This document shows, piece after piece, positions 1 to 4,577 of a DNA stretch of 6,013 nt. This stretch comes from Nitrososphaerota archaeon (GTDB taxonomy: Archaea > Thermoproteota > Nitrososphaeria > Nitrososphaerales > Nitrosopumilaceae). The translations under genes were made by a program, and so were the position numbers. The stretch spans positions 1-6,013 of the forward strand of contig JACZUQ010000053.1 in assembly GCA_022573065.1 (NCBI GenBank), read 5' to 3'. Position 1 is the first letter of the stretch. Every line of letters begins with the position of its first letter. The notes beneath the pieces are model-generated. The model did no database searches. It saw only the letters and a program-made list of their open reading frames with translations, and was not told the DNA's origin.

Positions 1-342
1 CTTGAAAACATTGCTGATAATCCAAAAAACTACACACGATTTTTAATCCTATCAAAAAATAAAACAAGTGAATCCAAAAAAGACAAGACTTCAATCATTT
101 TCTCTATCAAACATGAACCTAGCGCTTTACATCATATTATTGAGAAAATTTCAGAATATGGGATTAATTTAACAAAAATAGAATCTAGACCAAAAAAAGA
201 CACAGTTTGGGAATACAATTTCTACGTAGATTTTGAAGGGCATGAAAATAATTCCAAAGTTAAAGAGATGTTAAATAATATTAAAGAAAAAACTCTATTT
301 TTAAAAATTCTGGGTTCTTATCCAAGTGCAGAAAATAATTAA
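1..342 (+). CDS. pheA: Prephenate dehydratase, C-terminal part with ACT domain (5' end outside window)
   Basis: Frame 1 is open from the first base to a TAA at 340-342, giving 113 residues of a protein whose start lies before the window. Prephenate dehydratase converts prephenate to phenylpyruvate in phenylalanine synthesis in the cytoplasm. The first visible residues contain NYTRFLIL (10-17), matching the TRF motif that ends the catalytic domain of this family. An ACT domain follows at about residues 31-109; it carries PSALH (40-44), a variant of the GALH element, and ESRP (61-64), both part of the phenylalanine-binding site in PheA ACT domains. This suggests feedback inhibition by phenylalanine. 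The catalytic domain itself is mostly outside the window, so its integrity cannot be judged. The ACT motifs make another ACT-containing enzyme unlikely. The gene ends tail to tail against the minus-strand membrane protein gene. Confidence 0.9.
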   Translation, partial: LENIADNPKNYTRFLILSKNKTSESKKDKTSIIFSIKHEPSALHHIIEKISEYGINLTKIESRPKKDTVWEYNFYVDFEGHENNSKVKEMLNNIKEKTLFLKILGSYPSAENN

Positions 343-821
343 AAACCTCTAGGTTTTCTTACACTAAAGCCAGCACTAAATCCTATTATTACTACACCGG
401 TAATTATGACTAGCAGATGGTAAGTGATTAGAATTGGATCTGTCAATATTGTTAAGTATCCTGAAATGTTTAATTTTGAAGCACCTGTATTGTTTACTTT
501 TAGTTTGGTTTCTCCATCTTGGAGATGAATCCATTCAACAGTCAATTCCCTTTTGAACTGTTCATCTATAATTTGCAATCCGCCTCTAGGAGATCTCAAA
601 AAAACTTCAAAGGAATCAGCTGTGATGTTAAGAAAATGTTTAGATCCTTTTGGAGCTGAAAATGAATAGGACGTAGATTCTCCAACTTGAAAAGTATCAT
701 CTACATTAACTGTTTGAAGTCCAAAAGAGGTAACAAGAGCATAACTTCCAATTGCAATAATTGCACCTCCAATAACAATGCCAATGATAGTTCTGGTACT
801 TAACACAGTAAAAAAAACCAA
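339..821 (-). CDS. Small membrane-anchored protein with an exposed beta-rich domain and two TM segments, function unknown
   Basis: This gene encodes 160 residues if it starts at the TTG at 819-821, or 155 if it starts at the in-frame GTG at 804-806. No ATG is available near the N-terminus. The protein has a hydrophobic segment at residues 11-33, a polar and probably beta-rich stretch at about 35-128, a second hydrophobic segment at 130-152, and a basic tail RKPRGF. The positive tail implies a cytoplasmic C-terminus, so the middle part should lie outside the membrane. That part carries three N-glycosylation sequons (N65-I-T, N110-N-T, N118-I-S), which fits surface exposure in an archaeon. I do not recognise a family; it resembles the small two-TM proteins common in Thaumarchaeota genomes. 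It lies 57 bases downstream of guaB on the same strand but behind a terminator-like element, so it is probably transcribed separately. TATA-like AT stretches suit either start. GTG is slightly preferred because it removes a weakly hydrophobic VFFT extension. Confidence 0.75.
   Translation of the reverse strand: MVFFTVLSTRTIIGIVIGGAIIAIGSYALVTSFGLQTVNVDDTFQVGESTSYSFSAPKGSKHFLNITADSFEVFLRSPRGGLQIIDEQFKRELTVEWIHLQDGETKLKVNNTGASKLNISGYLTILTDPILITYHLLVIITGVVIIGFSAGFSVRKPRGF
342..357. terminator. Small hairpin at the convergent gene ends, possible bidirectional terminator
   Basis: AAAACC (342-347) and GGTTTT (352-357) form a perfect 6-bp inverted repeat with loop TCTA. It begins on the last base of the pheA stop codon and lies within the final codons of the opposing membrane protein gene. 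Read on the minus strand, the hairpin runs into a T-rich stretch (TTTTTAATTATTTT). Its position between converging genes fits a two-way transcription end. The stem is short and A/T-rich, and archaeal termination depends mainly on T-tracts, so the role is inferred. Confidence 0.4.
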
Positions 822-827
822 TATTCG

Positions 828-850
828 TTAATAAAGACTAGCTAAATAAA
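828..850 (-). promoter_or_regulatory. AT-rich TATA-like region before the small membrane protein gene
   Basis: On the minus strand TTTATTAA (835 to 828) is centred about 26 bases before the GTG start at 806, and TTTATTTA (850 to 843) is centred about 26 bases before the TTG start at 821. Either would suit an archaeal TATA box driving a leaderless transcript. The whole gap is AT-rich, so a chance match is quite possible and the two starts cannot be separated on this basis. Confidence 0.35.
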
Positions 851-861
851 ATATTTTTAAT

Positions 862-893
862 TAAAAAATAAAGTTTCACTACATCAATGAAAC
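862..893 (-). terminator. Hairpin plus T-tract at the end of guaB
   Basis: On the minus strand GTTTCA (893-888) and TGAAAC (878-873) form a perfect 6-bp stem around a 9-base loop that ends in the guaB stop codon TAG. A T-rich run (TTTATTTTTTA, 872-862) follows directly. The order stem, then T-tract, just past the coding end is that of an intrinsic terminator. In archaea the T-tract alone may suffice. The guaB TAG is immediately followed by an in-frame TGA, so the reading frame has a double stop. Confidence 0.5.
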
Positions 894-2315
894 ATCATGA
901 GGTTGACTTTCAGCAAAGCCAGCACCAGACATTTTTATGAATTCTGAGTTTTCTTGCATTTGTTTAATAGTGTGAGCTCCACAGTAACTTAGACCTGAAC
1001 GAACTCCTCCAGTTAGCTGTTTTAGAATATCAGTAACACTTCCTTTGTATGGTACCAGCGCGTCTACACCTTCTGCTACATAATCATTAATTTCATCATT
1101 TTCAATTGAAATATTTCCATTTTCTTTTGATTTACGCCCAAGTGATGCATAAAATGAAGCCATTCCTCGGTAAATTTTGAAACGTTTTCCATTTTTAGAT
1201 ATAAAAGAACCTGGGCTTTCATCAGTACCTCCCAATATACTTCCAACCATTACTGAAGATGCACCAGCTGCTAATGCTTTAGTTATATCACCAGAATTTC
1301 TTATTCCACCATCAGAAATTATTGGAATGTCATGTTTTCTCCCAACTTCTGCACAATCTAAAACTGCTGTAAGTTGAGGTACACCAGAGCCTGTAATTAC
1401 TCTAGTGATACATATAGAACCAGAACCAACCCCAACTTTAACTGCATCAACTCCTGCCCCGATTAGATCCTCTGCTCCGGTAGCAGTAGCTACATTTCCA
1501 GCAATTAATTCACAGTCAGGAAATGCCTTTTTAATGTGAGTAATTGTATTTACTGCATTTTCACTGTGCCCATGTGCAATATCTACTACAATAACATCTG
1601 CGCCTGCTTCTAAAAGAGATTCGGTTCTATCCATAAAATCACCTTTTACTCCTACAGCAGCTCCAACAAGAGGTCTTCCTTTTTTGTCCTTTGATGCTAA
1701 TGGATAATTTTCTATATTTGTAATGTCTTTTGTTGTAATCAAACCTTTGATTCTTTTTGACTCGTCAACTAACGGTAATTTTTCAATTCTATTTTTGCGA
1801 AGAATTTCCTTGGCTTCATCCAAATTAATTCCTGGTTTGGCAGTAATTACATCTGTAGTCATTTCATCTTTAACTAGTTGTGTGGATTCTGATTCAAACA
1901 TTACATCTCTTTTGGTAAGAATTCCAGCTAGTATTGAATCAGAATCACTCACTAAAAGTCCAGAAACATCTTTTTCTTTCATATAAGCAATTGCATCTTT
2001 TATGGTTTGTTTAGAACTAATGAAGTAAGGATTTTCAATCATAACGCTTCCGGAACGTTTCACTTTGAGAACTTCATTTGCTTCTTCTTCAATTGTAAGA
2101 AATCTGTGAATAACTCCTAATCCTCCCTCTCTTGCCATAGCCACTGCCATCTCAGATTCGGTTACAGTATCCATGTTAGCACTAATTAGAGGTATGTTTA
2201 ATGAAATTTTTTTAGAAAGTTTAGTTTCTATGTTGGTCTGAGATCTACTAGTAATATCAGAAAATTTAGGAACAAGGAGAACATCGTCAAAGGTTAATCC
2301 TTCTCTAAACTCCAA
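879..2315 (-). CDS. guaB: Inosine-5'-monophosphate dehydrogenase (TTG start)
   Basis: IMP dehydrogenase oxidises IMP to XMP with NAD+, the first committed step to GMP, in the cytoplasm as a tetramer. The 478 residues match the usual length (about 480-500). The N-terminus MEFREGLTFDDVLLVP is the family signature. Two CBS domains follow at about 92-146 and 151-207; in this family they bind regulatory nucleotides. The barrel then resumes with VVDIAHGHS (243-251), the catalytic loop GVGSGSICITR (295-305, nucleophile Cys302, Thr304), the phosphate-binding SDGGIR (334-339) and MVGS (356-359), and YRGM (382-385). The C-terminus GLSYCGAHT...PHDV is typical. Two oddities are the flap (about 386-425), which lacks the usual Arg-Tyr pair, and the catalytic loop, which has Ser298 for Pro and Ile303 for Thr. 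The start must be the TTG at 2313-2315: an in-frame TAG lies three codons upstream and the first internal ATG is residue 48, inside the barrel. It probably follows the dihydropteroate synthase gene in one transcript (19-base gap). GMP reductase is unlikely given the CBS domains and RVITGSGVPQ. Confidence 0.95.
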   Translation of the reverse strand: MEFREGLTFDDVLLVPKFSDITSRSQTNIETKLSKKISLNIPLISANMDTVTESEMAVAMAREGGLGVIHRFLTIEEEANEVLKVKRSGSVMIENPYFISSKQTIKDAIAYMKEKDVSGLLVSDSDSILAGILTKRDVMFESESTQLVKDEMTTDVITAKPGINLDEAKEILRKNRIEKLPLVDESKRIKGLITTKDITNIENYPLASKDKKGRPLVGAAVGVKGDFMDRTESLLEAGADVIVVDIAHGHSENAVNTITHIKKAFPDCELIAGNVATATGAEDLIGAGVDAVKVGVGSGSICITRVITGSGVPQLTAVLDCAEVGRKHDIPIISDGGIRNSGDITKALAAGASSVMVGSILGGTDESPGSFISKNGKRFKIYRGMASFYASLGRKSKENGNISIENDEINDYVAEGVDALVPYKGSVTDILKQLTGGVRSGLSYCGAHTIKQMQENSEFIKMSGAGFAESQPHDVSLM

Positions 2316-2334
2316 TGAAACCTATAGTCATGAT

Positions 2335-3216
2335 TTATGAAGCATTATAAGCCTTTCTTGATTTTTTTTGAGCTAAACTTTGTACAAGTTTGACTGAATC
2401 TTTAGTTTCTCGTACATTATGTGTACGAATAATATCAGCTCCATTCAATATTGTCATTGCTTCAGCAACAACTGAACCAAATAATCGATCAGAAGTATTT
2501 TCAATATTTAATAATTTTCCAATAAATGATTTGTTTGAAACAGAAACAAGTAATGGTTGTTTCATTTTAACGGATCTTAAATTATTAAGCATGAGTAAAT
2601 CTCGTTCAAGCCAATCAGAATTTATTTTTGTAAAAAATGGACTGGTTCCGGTTTTTCTAAAAAATCCTATAGCTGGATCTAAGACAATTTTTTTTCTGGG
2701 AATATTTGCAGATTTGGCCAATGCAAGGCTTTGTTTTAAAAGATCTTTTGTTTTGTTGATTTGGTTTCCAGTTACAAGTTTTTTACTAAAGGCACAAAGA
2801 ATTAGTGAAGGTTGATAATTTTCAATTACATTTACCATTTTTTTATCATATTTTAATCCAGAAATATCATTGATTATCTCAACACCTTGATCAAGAGCAT
2901 CTTTTGCAACACCTGCTCTACAAGTATCAACAGAAATAGGAAGATTACATAATTGTTGGATCCTTTTTATTGCCTGAAGAATTCTTTTCGATTCAATTTT
3001 TTCAGATACTAATGTTGATAAATAAGGAGCAGTAGACATTCCCCCTACATCTATAAAGTCAGCACCTTCATCTACAAATTTTCTAATTAATTTCTCTTGT
3101 GATTGTTTTTTTGTTACAATAGTTTTTTTGTAAAATGACTCTGGACTCGTATTTAATATTCCCATAATACGAATAGGATTTATTCCTCCTACAGAGACAT
3201 TGCCTAGTCTATTCAC
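2335..3216 (-). CDS. folP: Dihydropteroate synthase-like pterin-binding enzyme (GTG start preferred; TTG at 3240 possible)
   Basis: This enzyme class joins 6-hydroxymethyl-7,8-dihydropterin diphosphate to p-aminobenzoate or, in archaea making methanopterin-type cofactors, to an aminobenzoate derivative. Numbering from the GTG at 3216 (293 residues), the TIM-barrel motifs appear in order: IMGILNTSPESF (17-28, Asn22), GADFIDVGGMSTAP (51-64), ISVDT (94-98, Asp97), INDISGL (115-121, Asn116), LDPAIGF (179-185, Asp180), SNKSFIG (227-233, Lys229) and IIRTHN (262-267, Arg264 and His266). Almost all substrate-contacting positions known from bacterial enzymes are kept. The exception is loop 2, where the usual STRP reads STAP, losing the Arg. 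A TTG at 3238-3240 would add eight residues (VIPIINH segment), but the GTG places the first motif at the usual distance from the N-terminus. Neither start has a ribosome binding site. The adjacent divergent mptE makes its substrate, which strongly supports a pterin role. The exact co-substrate is not shown by the sequence. Confidence 0.88.
   Translation of the reverse strand: MNRLGNVSVGGINPIRIMGILNTSPESFYKKTIVTKKQSQEKLIRKFVDEGADFIDVGGMSTAPYLSTLVSEKIESKRILQAIKRIQQLCNLPISVDTCRAGVAKDALDQGVEIINDISGLKYDKKMVNVIENYQPSLILCAFSKKLVTGNQINKTKDLLKQSLALAKSANIPRKKIVLDPAIGFFRKTGTSPFFTKINSDWLERDLLMLNNLRSVKMKQPLLVSVSNKSFIGKLLNIENTSDRLFGSVVAEAMTILNGADIIRTHNVRETKDSVKLVQSLAQKKSRKAYNAS
2344..2350 (-). promoter_or_regulatory. 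Possible internal TATA box for guaB
   Basis: TTATAAT on the minus strand lies in the last codons of the upstream dihydropteroate synthase-like gene and is centred about 32 bases before the guaB TTG. A start site about 27 bases downstream would leave a leader of about 5 bases. guaB may therefore have its own promoter in addition to read-through. The motif is inside AT-rich coding sequence, so chance is a real alternative. Confidence 0.3.
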
Positions 3217-3220
3217 ATGA

Positions 3221-3228
3221 TTTATGAT
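3221..3228 (+). promoter_or_regulatory. Candidate TATA box for leaderless mptE transcript
   Basis: TTTATGAT is centred about 27 bases before the ATG at 3251, the spacing expected if transcription starts on or next to that A. No Shine-Dalgarno sequence precedes 3251. The box overlaps the start region of the divergent dihydropteroate synthase-like gene. It also argues against an mptE start at 3224, which would lie inside the box. Confidence 0.4.
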
Positions 3229-3250
3229 TGGGATTACCAATTTGAGTCAT

Positions 3251-3991
3251 ATGACAATATTAGGCTGGGAAAAAAGATACTCAGAGATATTAAAGGAATT
3301 TGGATTTAGCAAAAAAAGAGATCTCAAATCAGCAAAACTCCTAAATTCTATACTAAAAAACAAATTTTCTTGTAATAAATTTCGTAACTTAATACTTAAT
3401 CAAGATGTTTTTGTAATAGGTGCTGGCCCAACTCTCATATCATCTATCCCAACTTTGAAAAAGTATAGTTCTACTACAAAAATAGTTGCAGATGGAGCAG
3501 TAAAAGCTCTAATAGAAAATAAAATTATGCCAGATATTTTAGTAAGTGATCTTGATGGTGATGAAAACTCATTAAAAAAAATTGGAAAAAGCAATACTAT
3601 AATGGTAATTCACGCACATGGAGATAATATTAATCGATTAGAATTAGTTTCAAATTTTAAAAATTGTGTTGGTACTACTGAGACTAGACCTTTTGGAAAA
3701 ATTCATAATTTTGGTGGGTTTACTGATGGAGATAGATGTGTATTCCTTGCCAGACATTTTAAAGCTAAAAGGATTATTTTGTTTGGAATGGATTTTGGAA
3801 ATAAAATTGGAAAATATTCAAAAACAAAAATTGAAAGTAAAAAAATCAAAATAAAAAAACTAAGAAGAGGAAGGAAACTTCTTGAATGGTTAGCCTCAAA
3901 AAATTCTTCAAATCTTTATACAACATCAAAACCTATCAAGGGTTTCAAAAAAATATGCTACAATGAGTTGGAAAAGGTTCTTTCAAATTAG
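3251..3991 (+). CDS. mptE: 6-hydroxymethyl-7,8-dihydropterin pyrophosphokinase, MptE type (DUF115 / COG1634)
   Basis: MptE transfers diphosphate from ATP to 6-hydroxymethyl-7,8-dihydropterin, giving the activated pterin used by dihydropteroate synthase; it is the archaeal, non-homologous counterpart of bacterial FolK. From ATG 3251 the protein has 246 residues and begins MTILGWEKRYSEILKEF, a typical start for the family. Family motifs seen are VIGAGPTL (55-62), a glycine-rich nucleotide loop; VADGAVKALI (79-88); PDILVSDLDGD (94-104), with the acidic cluster expected to bind metal and diphosphate; VIHAHGDN (119-126); GGFTDGDR (155-162); and ILFGMDFG (176-183). The C-terminal third is very lysine-rich. 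An upstream in-frame ATG at 3224 would add nine residues (MIGITNLSH) and overlap the divergent gene, so I prefer 3251, helped by a TATA-like box 27 bases before it. The divergent neighbour uses its product. A thiamine pyrophosphokinase-like enzyme is the only close alternative, and the motifs and context favour MptE. Confidence 0.88.
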   Translation: MTILGWEKRYSEILKEFGFSKKRDLKSAKLLNSILKNKFSCNKFRNLILNQDVFVIGAGPTLISSIPTLKKYSSTTKIVADGAVKALIENKIMPDILVSDLDGDENSLKKIGKSNTIMVIHAHGDNINRLELVSNFKNCVGTTETRPFGKIHNFGGFTDGDRCVFLARHFKAKRIILFGMDFGNKIGKYSKTKIESKKIKIKKLRRGRKLLEWLASKNSSNLYTTSKPIKGFKKICYNELEKVLSN

Positions 3992-3997
3992 AATGCG

Positions 3998-4005
3998 TTT
4001 TAATA
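3998..4005 (+). promoter_or_regulatory. Candidate TATA box for the coiled-coil gene / guaA unit
   Basis: TTTTAATA is centred about 27 bases before the ATG at 4028, inside the 36-base gap after mptE. There is no Shine-Dalgarno sequence before 4028, so a leaderless transcript is plausible. This would give the coiled-coil gene and guaA a promoter of their own, possibly in addition to read-through from mptE. Being in a gap and not in coding sequence makes it more credible than the other TATA-like matches here. Confidence 0.5.
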
Positions 4006-4027
4006 CAGTATCTATCTAACAATAATT

Positions 4028-4573
4028 ATGGAGTTTTTAGAAGAACAGATGAGAGATATATTGGAGTTAAAAGAAAAGATATCGCAACAGATCGAAAAAC
4101 ATAAAGAAGAAATTGAAAGTCTTGAAAAAAACTTATCAATTTTAAATGTAATTCTAAAACAATCAAGTTTTACAAAAGCATCCTTACTTGAAACCATAAA
4201 GACTACACAAAAATCAGAACCAGTAATTCCAATTACAAAAACTTCTGATGGCTCGGTTATTGCAAATGCATACGTAACACCAGAACAGGTTTCAATCATA
4301 ATGGAAGAAGATATAGGATTACAACCCGAAACTCCACCATTAAAATCATTTTTTGTTGAAAGAATTATTGGAGATATGAAGAAAAAGGATAATGCAGAGG
4401 TAGAAAGTGGTAAAATACAAAAAGAATCTGTTATTGATTGTATCATCAACAAAAATGGGAGTAAGATGACCGAAATAATTATCAAAAATTATCGTCAAAA
4501 AGAAAGGATTAATGAAATTATTAATACTGCTGCTTGGTCACTATCAAAAATGATTGATAACTCAAACCAGTGA
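4028..4573 (+). CDS. Unrecognised cytoplasmic protein with N-terminal coiled coil, upstream of guaA
   Basis: The gene encodes 181 residues from an ATG with no Shine-Dalgarno sequence but a well-placed TATA-like box. Residues 3-45 form a charged heptad-like helix (LEEQMRDILELKEKISQQ onwards, rich in Glu and Lys), very likely a coiled coil. A Ser/Thr-containing linker follows (about 46-66). Then comes a probable small mixed alpha/beta domain at 66-176: VIPITKTSDGSVIANAYVTP (66-85), TPPLKSFFVERIIGDM (102-117), and a C-terminal part with VIDCIINKNGSKMTEIIIKN (135-154) and a final helix ERINEIINTAAWSLSKM (159-175). There are no signal peptide, TM segments, cysteine clusters or nucleotide-binding motifs. 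I do not recognise a family. It is probably conserved in Thaumarchaeota and likely to oligomerise through the coiled coil. Its TGA ends 4 bases before the guaA ATG, so the two are co-transcribed and probably translationally linked. A regulatory, nucleic-acid-binding or scaffold role is only a guess. Confidence 0.85.
   Translation: MEFLEEQMRDILELKEKISQQIEKHKEEIESLEKNLSILNVILKQSSFTKASLLETIKTTQKSEPVIPITKTSDGSVIANAYVTPEQVSIIMEEDIGLQPETPPLKSFFVERIIGDMKKKDNAEVESGKIQKESVIDCIINKNGSKMTEIIIKNYRQKERINEIINTAAWSLSKMIDNSNQ
4570..4573 (+). promoter_or_regulatory. Weak ribosome binding site for guaA
   Basis: GTGA, a 4-base match to the Shine-Dalgarno core GGAGGTGA, overlaps the stop codon of the upstream gene and sits 4 bases before the guaA ATG. 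An internal gene in an operon cannot be leaderless on the same transcript, so some ribosome recruitment or coupling from the upstream stop codon is expected. The match is short. Confidence 0.3.
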
Positions 4574-4577
4574 GATT

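Noticed and set aside
1177..1986. Two open plus-strand frames (1177-1377 and 1723-1986) inside guaB
   Set aside because: They lie opposite the conserved IMP dehydrogenase barrel and CBS domains and show no domain or initiation signal.
879..2315. GMP reductase as an alternative to IMP dehydrogenase, suggested by the missing Arg-Tyr pair in the flap
   Set aside because: Length, the two CBS domains, the conserved MEFREGLTFDDVLLVP start, the RVITGSGVPQ segment and the AHT...PHDV end are all typical of IMP dehydrogenase.
2390..2815. Open plus-strand frame of 141 codons opposite the dihydropteroate synthase-like gene
   Set aside because: The minus strand encodes clear family motifs across the whole stretch, so this is an antisense shadow in AT-rich DNA.
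3224..3250. Upstream ATG at 3224 as the mptE start
   Set aside because: It would add nine residues not typical of the family, overlap the opposite gene's longest form, and lie inside the best TATA-like box. The ATG at 3251 gives the usual N-terminus.
3400..3854. Short open frames at 3400-3594 (-) and 3666-3854 (+) inside mptE
   Set aside because: They overlap the conserved MptE motifs in other frames and have no independent support.
4012..4485. Open minus-strand frame of 157 codons opposite the coiled-coil gene
   Set aside because: Its product is a Ser/Ile/Phe-rich shadow of the Lys/Glu-rich gene on the other strand, with no recognisable motif. The plus-strand gene fits the guaA operon and has a well-placed promoter.
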